Below, one piece after another: positions 24,301 through 33,500 of a stretch of 34,879 nucleotides of DNA. The notes under the pieces are model-generated. The model worked only from the letters and a program-made list of their open reading frames with translations. It did no database searches and was not told the DNA's origin. The DNA is taken from contig QUBZ01000046.1 in the NCBI GenBank assembly GCA_014338005.1, positions 1 to 34,879 on the forward strand. Reading direction: 5' to 3'. The translations under genes and the position numbers were made by a program. This DNA comes from Chloroflexota bacterium (GTDB taxonomy: Bacteria > Chloroflexota > Anaerolineae > Aggregatilineales > Phototrophicaceae). Every line of letters begins with the position of its first letter. The first letter of the stretch is position 1.

Positions 24301-24921
24301 ACAGGCTGTATCCACCGCCAGGCTCGGCCCTCGAAAATTGAACAAAAATGAAAGCCGGTTCGCCAGAAAACAATGCGTATTCCCGGTGATCGCATAAGCC
24401 TCGATCTGGTTGATGTCGGCCAGCATCCGGTGGCCGTAGTCAAACAGTGAACTGGCGATGAAAACGCCCACCTGGCTTCCTGCCAGTTTTTCGCGCGGCA
24501 GGCCGGCGTTTTCCAACGCTTCATACGAAACTTCCATCACCATTCGCTGCTGCGGGTCCATCTGGAGCGCCTCGCGGGGGGTGATGCCGAAAAACTCCGG
24601 GTCAAACCGGTCTATCTGGTCAACAAATCCGCCCCAGCGGGTATTCATTTTGCCCGGTCTTGTATAATCGGGGTCGTACACCTCGTTGATATTCCACCGA
24701 TCCGGCGGCACTTCGCTGATCGCATCTTTGCCGCTGGTCAGCAATTCCCAGAACTTCTCTGGGTTATTCGCCCCGGCAGGAAACCGGCAGCCCATCCCGA
24801 TGATGGCGATAGGTTCCGATTGGATAAGCGCAACGCCTTCTGTCTGCTCGCGCATCTGGCGCGCCAGCAGCGCCAGTTTTACACCGGAAACGTTTTTAAA
24901 ACGCTTCGCCTCAGTCCCCAT
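18322..24921 (-). CDS. Type I PKS module KS-AT-DH-ER-KR-ACP (gene C)
   Basis: Complete 2199-residue module with the full reductive set. The N-terminal helix (KLALLARQMREQ) differs from its neighbours. KS has Cys 207, His 342 and His 382. AT has Ser 651 in GHSIGEV and His 754 in NYAFHSAQM. DH has His 956 in DHRVWGTAVVP and Asp 1125 in [10 protein letters not shown], so it looks active. ER spans about 1425-1740 with HAAAGGVG at 1601. KR has TGGLGG at 1794, ALDD (B-type-like) and Tyr 1936, but the residue 13 before the Tyr, normally the catalytic Ser, is Ala 1923 (LFSAGAALLG). ACP Ser is 2106 in GLDSLMAV. The tail is QLSDAEAEALLLAELEEL. A 276-bp part of the ER is about 93% identical to the ER of gene E. 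The start ATG has a strong GGGAGG site. The likely product is a saturated unit, subject to the KR substitution. Confidence 0.97.
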   Translation of the reverse strand: MGTEAKRFKNVSGVKLALLARQMREQTEGVALIQSEPIAIIGMGCRFPAGANNPEKFWELLTSGKDAISEVPPDRWNINEVYDPDYTRPGKMNTRWGGFVDQIDRFDPEFFGITPREALQMDPQQRMVMEVSYEALENAGLPREKLAGSQVGVFIASSLFDYGHRMLADINQIEAYAITGNTHCFLANRLSFLFNFRGPSLAVDTACSSSLVAIHLAVRSLRSRDSDVALAGGVNAIIAPEMTVSLSQWGMLSPDGRCKAFDSRANGFVRSEGCGIIVLKRLSDALADGDSILALIRGTAVNQDGRSTVITAPNGMAQRAVLRQALADGLVEPEQITCIEAHGTGTVLGDPIEVEALAEVVGQPRADGETCFLSSVKTNIGHLEAAAGIAGLIKTVLALQHGVMPPHLHFKELNPHISLENTPFVIPTENRPWTPRSGRRFAGVSSFGFGGTNAHIVLEEAPQLPTPPSDDAEQIMLLPLSAHNPQTLRALAEAYAANLPDNPARLQDIVYTASLRRSHQDCRLTVTGRSKEELADRLSALLRGNWKPTPVQRGQKPRVVFVFSGQGPQWWAMGRQLMKNEPVFRESIERCEMLLRGYTDWSLIEELSRSEADSRLDETEIAQPAIFALQVALADLWRSWDVKPDAVVGHSIGEVAAAYVAGVLSLEDAIRVVYHRARLMQQATGSGKMASVEISEAEAAARIAPYGGRLSIAAVNSPTTTVLSGETAALDAVLDQLEAEGISCRMLRVNYAFHSAQMETYASELAATLTGLKPGRAAVPVYSTVTGQAQDGAAFDAAYWGRNVRQPVRFAAAVYHLIQDGFTTFLEISPHPVLAGMVVQCLDAEGLAGVVTASLRRNRDERETMLSALGDLYTGGYPVAWERFYPSGGRVVFTLPTYPWQRERYWVDPPPKTAPLPQRIEGAHPLLGQRVKSPLIEGALFDTQITPRYPAFLDDHRVWGTAVVPAAAYLEAALSAAAEVYAPQGIVSLNEVFIQEALILPEETPRTVQFHLSAYQNGAADFKVYSLSGEETWTLHVAGRLSLMQSNGAGDSEPFSPETVQSRCAPFPAQEHYSRAWESGIEFGLAFHGIEQLWRQDGEALAFISLPKSLAAEASIYRIHPALLDACIQTMAAALPGYEEHLDTYLPLSFDSLRFYARPGEVIWSHARLHPGMAGGQDTVTGDIQVFDAAGRLVLDMRGLRLKRASREALRRAVHKQSGQEPGDWFYEVTWQPAPVSEPESRREPGAWLIFADQMGIGEALAAQLEALGEGFVLVKPGADYSVLDGRLVQVNPASRDDFQRLIRDAYASSAYRGVVHLWGLDVPPLGQNDLSPADSQEVSLGGALYLLQALAGARAELPGLWLVTRGAQPVAGEPPTAPEQSPLWGLANTIFLEHPDLRPVCVDLDPAAQDAVTASQALLREIRSADAEDRVAWRGEGRYAARLVRSQVAGTQAGREEQPMTLDISARGVLDNLARVPMIRSAPGPGEVEVRVRASGLNFRDVLNALGIYPGDPGPLGDEFVGEIVRVGEGVMDYQVGDVVLGMSPASFSSYVTASVMKIVPKPASMSDEEAATIPITFMTAYYALHHLAGMSAGDRVLIHAAAGGVGMAAVQLAQRAGAEIFATAGSPEKRAFLKSLGVQHVMDSRTLDFADEIMQITGGRGVDVVLNSLAGEFIPKSLSVLADGGCFLEIGKTGIWTVEQAAELNPTLRYYTIYLGDMLRDDPALGQAMFRDLIGMFEEGTLRPLPHRVFAVEDAVSAFRFMAQAKHIGKLVLKQPGYSAVTIRPGATYLITGGLGGIGLHIAGWLVEQGARHLVLTGRSTPDETIRVVIGKTEAAGANVSIALSDVTSESDTADLLAEIERTLPPLRGVIHAAGALDDGVLLQQDWTRFTTALRPKLNGAWNLYRQAAGLPLDFLILFSAGAALLGSPGQGNYTAANAFLDSFAHACRAQGLPALSINWGAWEDTGMMAGLGSLERWAKEGIGALTPERGLQAFSLALQNVQAAQVAILPMVWADFARSSRMRPFFAEVVRAHQPVEAAIKTKTPQRQTETSDLLRRWVETVPNRRRRLLLDTIREEVIRVLGLRPTTTIDPRQPLNELGLDSLMAVELRNTLITMLDCTLPATLLFDYPTSDALADYLMKNVPALAQTEAEPEKKPAAQETRHEAVAELQQLSDAEAEALLLAELEELNKGEKDG
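18335..18342 (-). promoter_or_regulatory. Ribosome binding site deciding the ATG start of gene D
   Basis: AAGGGTGA lies 5 bp before ATG 18327-18329, within the end of gene C. The alternative in-frame GTG at 18336-18338 falls inside this element, so it could not use it. This supports the shorter protein. Confidence 0.65.
19846..20121. repeat. ER-domain near-identical tract, copy in gene C
   Basis: Partner of the tract in gene E; the perfect 77-bp part is 20024-20100. It covers the ER nucleotide-binding motif and the [12 protein letters not shown] segment that carries the family's conserved Lys, followed by MDSR with its conserved Asp. Confidence 0.9.
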
Positions 24922-24926
24922 GCTTT

Positions 24927-24932
24927 CCTCCC
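24927..24932 (-). promoter_or_regulatory. Ribosome binding site of gene C
   Basis: GGGAGG sits 5 bp before ATG 24919-24921 in the 24-bp gap after gene B. It is the strongest Shine-Dalgarno match in the window and fixes this start. Confidence 0.8.
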
Positions 24933-24945
24933 AGTGGATGCCTCG

Positions 24946-27900
24946 CTACCCTTTGCCGAGCAGTTGGTTAAGCGCATCTTCATCCGACAAGTCATCCAGT
25001 TCTTCCAGGACATTATCAAGCGGTCGGCTCGCTTTTGGCAACTCATCCGCCGGCGCTGCTGAAGGTTCGACAGCCAGCGCAATGCCAATCTTCCCGGCAA
25101 CATAAGGAGTCATTTCGACAATCGTCGGATAATTCCATACCAGCGTGGCCGAAAAAGCCACGCCCAGGTCGGACTCAAGCCGGTTACGCAGTTCCAGCGC
25201 CATCAACGAATCCACCCCCATCAAACCCAGCGGCTTCGATGGCTCAATCCGCGATGGGTCGAGTTTTAATACCCGTGCAACCTGTTTTTGCAGGTAGGTT
25301 TCCAGCACCTCGCGCCGCTGTTCAGGTTCGACGGCCAGCAGGTCGGCTCGAATCGCCCCGGAAGCAGAACCGGCGTCCGCCGCCGAAACGCCCGGCACGG
25401 TGGTCAGGTCGGCCAGCAGCCGGGACTGGCTGGCCGCCAGTCGAACCTCACGGAAGGTCCGCCAGTTCACCGGCATAACGGCAGCCTGCGGCGCACCTAC
25501 GCCGTCTAGCTGGCGGCGCATCAGGTATTCGAGCGCGGCGATGCCCTGTTCCGGCGTAAAACTGTTGATGCCCTGCTGCTCAAGATATTGGATGGTGCGC
25601 TGCGCGCCGGAGGTCATCGCCAGACCCAATTCCGCCCAGCCGCCCCAATTGATGCTTAATGCCGGCTGGCCTTGTCCACGCCGGTGATAGGCCAGCGCGT
25701 CCAAAAACACATTGGCTGCTGCATAGTTCCCCTGGCCGGTTTGCCCCAACACCGCGCCAAGCGACGAAAACAGTACGAAAAAGTCCAAGTCGTCCAGATA
25801 CTGGTGCAGCAGCCAGCTTCCAACCACTTTGGGCTTCAAAACCGCCGGGAACGCCTCGCGGTCTAATTGTGCGATCAGACGATCTTCAATAACGGCGGCG
25901 GTGTGCATCACGCCTCTAATCGGCGGCCAGCCTTCGCGCCGGTACTGCTTCAGGAAGGCGCGCAGTTGGGGTTCATCGGCCACGTCCAGCGCAGCCAGAT
26001 GAACGCTTGCCCCCAGCGACTCCAATTCCCGGACGGCAGCAATACGCCGCCCGGCCAGGCTGTCAGGGTCTGTCGAAAGCCATTCGGCACGCGGCGGCAG
26101 CGGCGTGCGCCCGACCAAAATCAGACGGCGCGCGCCGTTTTCGACCATCCAGCGCGCCACCCGCAGCGCGATACCACCCAGGCCGCCGGTAATCAGATAA
26201 CTCGCATCGGCGCGGAAACGTTGTGGTGGCAGCGTTTGTGTGGGACGGGGGGCGCGCACCAACCGCGCGGCGTACCGCTGCCCTTCATAAAAGGCCACCT
26301 GATCTTCGCCGTCCCGGTTCTGCACCTGCTGCCACAGCCAGTTTGCCGCTTCATCGGCGGCCATTTGCGGCGACAGGTCAACCAGTCCGCCCCACAATTC
26401 CCGCTGTTCTTCGGCGACCACCCGCCCAAAACCCCACACCAGCGATTGAATCACCGACCGGGGCGCAGTTCCTTCAATTACTGCCTGCGCGCCGCGCGTG
26501 ACCAGCCACAAACGCGGTTTTTCTGCCTCGTTCAACTGCGCCACAAGCTGAACCACGTGCAGCGCCGAATCGCAGCCCAACGCCTGAATTTCGTCCAGCT
26601 CTGTTATATCCAGATGTTCGGTATCCGGCATATCCAGACTCCACAGATGGACGATGCAGGCCGGTGGGCGCTCAGCAAATGTTTCCTGGAATAGGTGGCG
26701 CATGTCTTCCAGCTGGTTGGGGCGTATCTGGAAACGTCCCACGTCGTGCCGGGCATATGCAGCGCCGGGGTAAACGAGAGTGCTGTCCACACCTGCCGCC
26801 CGCAGCCGCGCTGCCAGCGCCGCCGCCACGCCGGTTTGATCGGCAAAAATCAGCCAATCGCCAGCCGGCGCCGCGGGTGCTGCCTCGCCAAACGCGCTGG
26901 ACTGCCAGGCTATCTCGTAACACCAGTCCTCCAGCCGAATCACATCGCCGTCCAGCGGCTGCAGCCGCGCGCCCTCGATTTCCAACACGACGCGCCCTGT
27001 TTCATCAAAGAGCGCCATATCCTGTATCACGCTCCCGGTTTCGGAAGGGCGCTGCCGGGCATAGGCCCAGGTCGCAGAAGCCGCCGGGGATGGTGAGCGA
27101 ACTTCGCGTATAAAATTCGGCACATAAACCATGCCGTCGCTGCCCGCCGCTGCCGCCGACAGATGGAAAACGGCTTCGGCTTCTCCCATGTCACCAGGCG
27201 AGCGAAGCTGTGCCAGAGCTTCGTTATCCCCGCGCCAGACTGCATTCAACCGGCGCGCCGAACTGCCGAACCAGAAACCGCCGCCGTTAAGCTGGCCGTA
27301 AAAATCGTCACCGGCGCGTGCCTGCCCATCGCATGATTGCAGCGCGGACGCGGCATCCCACATTTGAAGGGAATGGCTGCCGCCAGCCCAAATCTTACCG
27401 CTGGCATGTACCGTCCACGAGTGGTCGTCCGCCCGGCTGTAGATGCGGAATGACACTGTTTCACCCACCGCCGAAACAACGGTCTGAACAATCGTCGTGC
27501 CGTCGTCTGGCAGCGCCAGCGCCTGATGAACGGCGACATCGGCCAGTATGTACGCGCCTTCGCCAAAAGCCTCCCGCGCCGCCGCCAGCGCCCAATCCAG
27601 GTATACCGCGGGGTGCAACACTACCGCACCCTGAACGCGACTCTCGTACAAGTGAGGATAGGCCGTCTGGCTAAGTGTATTCTCCCAGATAAAACGGTCG
27701 GCAGAGTCGGCGGCCTGCAAACGCCAGCCGAGTTGAGCATGTGGAGGCATTTCATAAACGCGGCCAAAACCTTCGCCGGAACCGACTGCCCGTGTATCGG
27801 CATCCAGCCAGAAACGTTCGTGCTGCCAGGGATACATCGGCAGCCGTACCATCTGCCCTGCCGGGGACCAGCGCCGCCAATCCAGGCGATAACCCGCGCA

Positions 27901-30516
27901 GTGCAGGCCGCCCAACGCCTCCAGCAGGATGGTCTGTTCATCTTCCTCGCGCCGGAGTGAAGGCAGCGCGGTAATATCCTGATCCGGCCAGCCGCTCTGT
28001 ATCGCAGGCACAAGTACCGGATGCGGGCCGATTTCCACAAAGATATTGTAGCCGTCGCCGATGAGCTGCTGCACCGCCGCCGCAAACCGCACCGGCTGGC
28101 GCAGATTGCGCCCCCAATAGTCAGCATTTAACGCCTGTCCGTCCGCCGGCGCGCCCGTCACCGTCGAATATATCGGCACGGCGGCAGCCTGCGGTTGAAG
28201 CCCGTTCAAGTCGCGCACCAACTCTGGGCGCAGCGCGTCCATGTGCGGGCTGTGCGCGGCCACATCCACTTTCACCAGGCGGCAAAAAATATCGCGCTCT
28301 TTTAAAACCTGCATAATCACTTCGAGAGCCGCCGGGTCGCCGGAAAGCACCACCGAACGCGGCCCGTTGTTCACTGCCACTGACAGCCGATCTTCATAAC
28401 CCTTCAGCAGCGTTTGAGCCTCATCCAGGCTTAACTCCACCACCGCCATCGCGCCCTGCCCGCTGACTTGTTTCATAAGCTGGCTGCGGCGGCAGATGAC
28501 GCGCGCAGCTTCATCCAGGTTCAGCGCGCCTGCCACAAACGCAGCGGCGACCTCGCCCATGCTGTGGCCGACCACCGCATGAGGCTCAACACCCCAATCA
28601 CGCCAGAGCGCCGCCAGCGCCACCTGGATGGCGAATAACACCGGCTGCACCACATCAATTTCATCCAACCGCGAGTTTGTCTCATCGGCGGTTAACTGCT
28701 CCACCAGCGACCAGTCCACATAAGGCCGCATGGCCGCCTCGCAGCGTTCAATCATCCCCCGGAACGCCGGCTCCCGTTCGATAAGCTGCCGCCCCATGCC
28801 CAACCACTGCCCGCCCTGGCCGGGGAAAACAAAAACCAGCCCGGATTCCCGATTCGGGCTTTTACGCCCGGCGGCCATACCGGGGCGTTTTTCGCCGTTA
28901 ACATAAGCCGCAAGCTGCCCGACCAGTTCTTCGCGCGAACGCGCGGCTAGAACCAGCCGGTACTCGTGGTGGCTGCGCCGCTGCCCGGCAGTATAAACGA
29001 TGTCTGACAGCGCGGCCTCGGACTGTAACAGAAAATCCCGGTACGCTCCCGCCTGGGCGCGCAGCGCCTCCGGCAAATGCGCGGAAAGCGGCAGTAAATA
29101 AACCCGCTCCGGCTGTCCCTTGTCCTGAGCAGAAATCGCCGGCTGCAGTGCTTCTTCCAGGATAACGTGCGCGTTCGTCCCCGACCACCCGAACGAACTC
29201 ACCCCGGCAAAACGCGATTCGCCGTTTGTCTCCCAGGGTGTAAGCGTGGTCGGGATGGCAAACGGGGTGTTCTCCAACGAGATATGCGGGTTCAACTGTT
29301 TGAAGTGCAGCAGCGGCGGCACGGCCTGATGCCGCAGCGACAGCACCGTTTTGATGACCCCGGCAACGCCGGCAGCGCCCTCCAGATGCCCCACGTTCGC
29401 TTTAGCCGACCCCAGCATACAGACATGGTTCTGGACGCCGCCAAAAACCCCCGCCAACGCCTCGACCTCAATCGGGTCGCCCAGAGATGTACCTGTGCCA
29501 TGCGCCTCAATATATCCGATTTGTTCCGGCAACACCCCGGCGTTAGCAAGCGCCTGGCGGATGACGGCCTGCTGGGACAGACCATTCGGCGCAGTCAGGC
29601 CGTTGGTGTTGCCATCCTGGTTGATGGCCGTACCGCGAATCAGCGCCAGAATTGCATCGCCATCGGCCAGCGCGTCCGACAGCCGTTTCAGGACGATCAC
29701 GCCGCAGCCCTCACCGCGCACGAAGCCGTCGGCATCAGCATCAAATGTCTTGCAGCGGCCAGCATTGGACAGCATGTGCATCCGCGACGCCGCAACGGTA
29801 AAATGCGGCGACAAAATCAGGTTTACGCCGCCCGCCAGCGCCATATTACACTCTTTATTTCGCAGGCTTTGAACCGCCAGATGTAAAGCCACCAGCGAGG
29901 ACGAACAGGCCGTATCCATAGCCACATTCGGCCCCCGCCAGTCGAATAGATACGACAGCCGCCCCGAAACAACGCTGTGCGACGTGCCTGTGCCGGTATA
30001 AGTATCTACCGCTTTCAGGTTGCCCACCTGCATTAGATAATAATCGGCGCTCTGGCTGTGAACGCCGACAAAAACCCCGGTCTGGCTCCCCGCCAATCCT
30101 TCCTTCGTCTGGCCGGCGTCCTCTAACGCCTCCCACGTTACTTCGAGCAAAAGCCGCTGCTGCGGGTCCATACGCGCCGCCTCGCGCGGCGAGATGCCGA
30201 AAAAGTAAGGATCGAACCGGTCAACATCTTGCAAAAAGCCCCCCCACCGGCTGGTAATTTTGCCGGGCGTGGTCGGGTCGGGGTCGTAAAAGGCATCCAC
30301 ATCCCAACGGTCGGCGGGCGTTTCTGAGACAGCGTCCACGCCATTTTTGAGCAGTTCCCAGAAGGCTTCCGGTGAGTTCGCACCGGGGAAGCGGCAGCCC
30401 ATGCCGATGATGGCGATTGGCTCGGTACGCGCGCGTTCGACAGCATCCAGCCGTCCGCGCAGTTCCTTCAGCGTCACCAGCGCGCGTTTGAGTTGATCCA
30501 GGGTATCGCCGCTCAC
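24946..30516 (-). CDS. Type I PKS module KS-AT-DH(inactive?)-KR-ACP (gene B)
   Basis: Complete 1856-residue elongation module. Residues 1-31 form a helical docking segment (LDQLKRALVTLKELRGRLDA). KS follows to about 460 with the Cys 204, His 339, His 377 triad (DTACSSS, EAHGTGT, NVGHLEG). AT runs about 560-880 with Ser 652 in GHSMGEV and His 755 in VAAHSPHM. A DH-sized region at about 910-1190 keeps the fold but has Ser 959 where the catalytic His belongs (YESRVQGAVVLHP), and the HPALLDAxxQ motif is replaced by HLSAAAAGSDG. KR has TGGLGG at 1443 and Tyr 1598, with Lys, Ser and Asn present. ACP Ser is 1770 in GVDSLMAL, followed by a tail with LDDLSDEDALNQLL. There is no ER or MT. I infer a beta-hydroxy product. 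Translation starts at GTG 30514-30516, one base after the gene A stop, with a good ribosome site. Confidence 0.97.
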   Translation of the reverse strand: MSGDTLDQLKRALVTLKELRGRLDAVERARTEPIAIIGMGCRFPGANSPEAFWELLKNGVDAVSETPADRWDVDAFYDPDPTTPGKITSRWGGFLQDVDRFDPYFFGISPREAARMDPQQRLLLEVTWEALEDAGQTKEGLAGSQTGVFVGVHSQSADYYLMQVGNLKAVDTYTGTGTSHSVVSGRLSYLFDWRGPNVAMDTACSSSLVALHLAVQSLRNKECNMALAGGVNLILSPHFTVAASRMHMLSNAGRCKTFDADADGFVRGEGCGVIVLKRLSDALADGDAILALIRGTAINQDGNTNGLTAPNGLSQQAVIRQALANAGVLPEQIGYIEAHGTGTSLGDPIEVEALAGVFGGVQNHVCMLGSAKANVGHLEGAAGVAGVIKTVLSLRHQAVPPLLHFKQLNPHISLENTPFAIPTTLTPWETNGESRFAGVSSFGWSGTNAHVILEEALQPAISAQDKGQPERVYLLPLSAHLPEALRAQAGAYRDFLLQSEAALSDIVYTAGQRRSHHEYRLVLAARSREELVGQLAAYVNGEKRPGMAAGRKSPNRESGLVFVFPGQGGQWLGMGRQLIEREPAFRGMIERCEAAMRPYVDWSLVEQLTADETNSRLDEIDVVQPVLFAIQVALAALWRDWGVEPHAVVGHSMGEVAAAFVAGALNLDEAARVICRRSQLMKQVSGQGAMAVVELSLDEAQTLLKGYEDRLSVAVNNGPRSVVLSGDPAALEVIMQVLKERDIFCRLVKVDVAAHSPHMDALRPELVRDLNGLQPQAAAVPIYSTVTGAPADGQALNADYWGRNLRQPVRFAAAVQQLIGDGYNIFVEIGPHPVLVPAIQSGWPDQDITALPSLRREEDEQTILLEALGGLHCAGYRLDWRRWSPAGQMVRLPMYPWQHERFWLDADTRAVGSGEGFGRVYEMPPHAQLGWRLQAADSADRFIWENTLSQTAYPHLYESRVQGAVVLHPAVYLDWALAAAREAFGEGAYILADVAVHQALALPDDGTTIVQTVVSAVGETVSFRIYSRADDHSWTVHASGKIWAGGSHSLQMWDAASALQSCDGQARAGDDFYGQLNGGGFWFGSSARRLNAVWRGDNEALAQLRSPGDMGEAEAVFHLSAAAAGSDGMVYVPNFIREVRSPSPAASATWAYARQRPSETGSVIQDMALFDETGRVVLEIEGARLQPLDGDVIRLEDWCYEIAWQSSAFGEAAPAAPAGDWLIFADQTGVAAALAARLRAAGVDSTLVYPGAAYARHDVGRFQIRPNQLEDMRHLFQETFAERPPACIVHLWSLDMPDTEHLDITELDEIQALGCDSALHVVQLVAQLNEAEKPRLWLVTRGAQAVIEGTAPRSVIQSLVWGFGRVVAEEQRELWGGLVDLSPQMAADEAANWLWQQVQNRDGEDQVAFYEGQRYAARLVRAPRPTQTLPPQRFRADASYLITGGLGGIALRVARWMVENGARRLILVGRTPLPPRAEWLSTDPDSLAGRRIAAVRELESLGASVHLAALDVADEPQLRAFLKQYRREGWPPIRGVMHTAAVIEDRLIAQLDREAFPAVLKPKVVGSWLLHQYLDDLDFFVLFSSLGAVLGQTGQGNYAAANVFLDALAYHRRGQGQPALSINWGGWAELGLAMTSGAQRTIQYLEQQGINSFTPEQGIAALEYLMRRQLDGVGAPQAAVMPVNWRTFREVRLAASQSRLLADLTTVPGVSAADAGSASGAIRADLLAVEPEQRREVLETYLQKQVARVLKLDPSRIEPSKPLGLMGVDSLMALELRNRLESDLGVAFSATLVWNYPTIVEMTPYVAGKIGIALAVEPSAAPADELPKASRPLDNVLEELDDLSDEDALNQLLGKG

Positions 30517-30517
30517 A

Positions 30518-33500
30518 TCAGTTTCCTTTCAACAAATCATCAATGGATTTCAACTCTTCGGCCAGCAGGGCTTCGATTTCATCGCGCGAAAGCGCGTCCA
30601 GTTCAGCCGCCGGTTCGGCGGCAGCCTGCGGTGCGGTCGGTTTTTCGACCGGCGCATCCAGCGGGATATTCATTTTCTCGGCCAAATGCCCGGTCAGGGC
30701 CGCCACCGTCGGATAATTGAAAATCAGCGTCGCCGACAGCGTGAGCTTGAAGCTGGATTCCAGCCGGTTTCGCAGCTCCAGCGTCAGCAGTGAGTCAATA
30801 CCCAGCTCCCGCAGCGGCTGCTGAAGGCTGATTCGAGCCGGCGCGACCCGCAAAACCTGCGCTACCTGTTCGCGGATGTGGTTCTCCAGCAGCGAGCGCC
30901 GCTGCCGTCCAGGTTCTGTGTTTAAAAGCGCCCGGCGAAAATCGCCGTCGGCCTGCTCCGGCTGTGCGGCTGCTGCCGCTTCCTGCTGGAGCGAAATCAG
31001 CAGCGAGGCGCGCGCGCTGGCGGGATAAGCCTGCGTCCACGCACCGACATCCAGGCTCACAGCCGCCACCTGCGGCGGAACATCATCCGTCATCAAGCGA
31101 TGGAACAAAGCCATACCTTCATCCGGTGACAAGCTGCCCAATCCGCGCGATGCCAGCCGTTCGCCGCGAATCGCCTCAGCCGCCGCCAGGCCAACACCCG
31201 ACCAGGGGCCCCAGTTGATACTCAACCCAGGCAGCCCGCGCGCGCGCCGGTAGTGCGCCAGTGCATCCATGAAGGCATTGCCGGCGGCATAGTTTCCCTG
31301 CCCCGGCGTGCCAAGCAGCGCCGTCACCGAGGAGAACATTACGAAGAAATCCAGCGGTTGGCCTTCGGTCAGCGCGTGCAGATTCCACGCGCCGTCCATC
31401 TTGGGTGACATCACCCGCCGGAACTGTTCGCGCGTCATCTGCGCCAGCAGGCTGTCATCCAGAATGCCCGCCGCATGAACCACGCCCCGCAGCGGCGGCA
31501 TCGTCATTTCGATCAACCGCAGCATCTCCGCCACTGCATCCCCGTCGGATACGTCGGCCTGTACGACCTGCACCGCCGCTCCCGCCGCTTCCAGTTCGCG
31601 GATGGCCTCCTGCGCGGTTTCAGAAGCACCGCGCCGCCCGGTTAGCACCAGATGCCGCGCTCCCTGATCCACCAGCCAGCGCGCGATCGTCAGCCCCAAC
31701 CCACCCAGGCCGCCGGTGATGAGATACGCGCCATCGCCGCGCACCGGAACGTTTTCCCGCGCAAAAATCACCGGCAGCGGTTTGTCGGTTCGCGCCACAA
31801 CGATTTTGCCGATGTGTTTGGCCTGCGCCATATGACGGAAAGCCTCGACCATTTCGGCCATCGAAAAGACCCGTGTCGGGATCGGTGTCAGTTCGCCGGT
31901 TTCAAAACGCCGGACAAGCTGCCGAAGAATGACACCCAGCGCCGCCGGGCGCTCCCGCGCCATTTTATCCAGATCAACGGCAAAATAAGACAGGTTTTTC
32001 TGGAACGGCATCAGCCCAACCTGGCTGTTCTGGTAAATATCGCGCTTGCCGATTTCAACGAAGCGCCCATAAGGGCGTAAAATTGCTAATCCCCTGGGAA
32101 TCGCTTCCCCCGCCAGTGAGTTCAGGATGACATCCACGCCCTCGCCGCCGGTTCGCGCCATGATCTCATCGGCAAAAGCCAGCGAACGCGAGTCCATGAT
32201 ATGTTCGACGCCCAACGATTCCAGGAACGCGCGTTTTTCCGGGCTGCCTGCCGTCGCGTAGATTTCCGCCCCGGCCTGCTGGGCAAGCTGCACCGCCGCC
32301 AGGCCAACACCCCCGGCAGCCGCGTGGATTAAAACGCGCTCGCCCGCTTCCAGCCGCGCCTGATGGAACAAACCGTAATAGGCTGTGAGGAAAACAATCG
32401 GCACGGATGCCGCTTCAACAAAACTCAGATGCCCAGGTTTATGCGCCACCAGATGTTCGTCGGCCAGCGCGTGGGTCGCCAGGCTGTCGAACGCGACGGC
32501 GATCACCTCGTCGCCCACCCGGAAGGCGTCCGCCCCTTCCCCGACGGCGCTGATAACCCCCGCGCACTCGATTCCCAGCGGGCCGACGCCGTTGGGATAA
32601 CCGGGCAGCGCGCCGAGCGCGGCCATCACGTTCATGAAGTTCAGCCCGGTGGCATGAACTTCGATTTCAACCTGCCCCGGCCCAGGCTGGCGGCGCGCCA
32701 TCGCCCGCAGTTCCAGGTTATCCAGAATGCCGGGTGAGGAAATGCCGGCGCGGAACGGCTGCTCCGCCGCCGTAACCCATTGTGTCTCGACGCGCTTGCC
32801 CTCGCGCGCGGGCAAACCCAACGCCAGCCGCGCGACGTAACGTTTGCTGCCCCGCAGCGCGATCTGATCTTCGCCGTCATTCAGCCACAGTTCACGGAAC
32901 AGCGCGTCCACGTCCTCTGGCAGCCCTTCGGGGCTTAAATCTACGCGGGCAGCGCGCAGTTCGGCATGTTCATTGGCGATCACCGCGCCCAGACCCCACA
33001 GGGCAGCCTGCCCAACATTTTCCACCGCGCCGTCCACCGCCTGCGACCCGCGTGTAATGAGCCACAATCGCGGCGGCGTCTCCCACCCGGCTTCGACCAG
33101 CGCCCGAACCAGATGCAGCGCGCCGATGCTTCCGCGTGTTTCGGCCTCTGCCAGCGCGTCTCCGCTTTCCAGTCCCCACAGGTGGATAACACCCCGGCAG
33201 GCGGGTTTCCCTGCCTCGAACGCCTCTTGCAAAAGCCGCCCAAAACCCTCGGCATCGGTGGGATCAATCATATAATGCCCGGTTTTAATCTGGCGATAGC
33301 TGTCTCCGACCGAAACCACGATGCAGCGTTCACCCTTTGCTTCCAGGCGCGCGGCCAGTTCCGCACCCATGCCCCCGCCGGACAGCACCAGCCAGCTTCC
33401 CGGCACGTCAGGCTGCGGCAGCACGCCGCCCAGCAGCGGTTTCTCCGGCCACTCGATATGGTACAGCAGCCGGTCGAGCGAATCGCCTTTGGCTGCGCGT

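Noticed and set aside
29881..29930. Highly similar KS active-site DNA in all five visible KS domains, as possible mobile repeats
   Set aside because: The similarity is limited to conserved catalytic motifs and is expected for paralogous KS domains; there are no terminal repeats or sharp borders.
30516..30518. ATG at the A/B junction as start of gene B
   Set aside because: It is out of frame with the module and is followed immediately by a stop codon.
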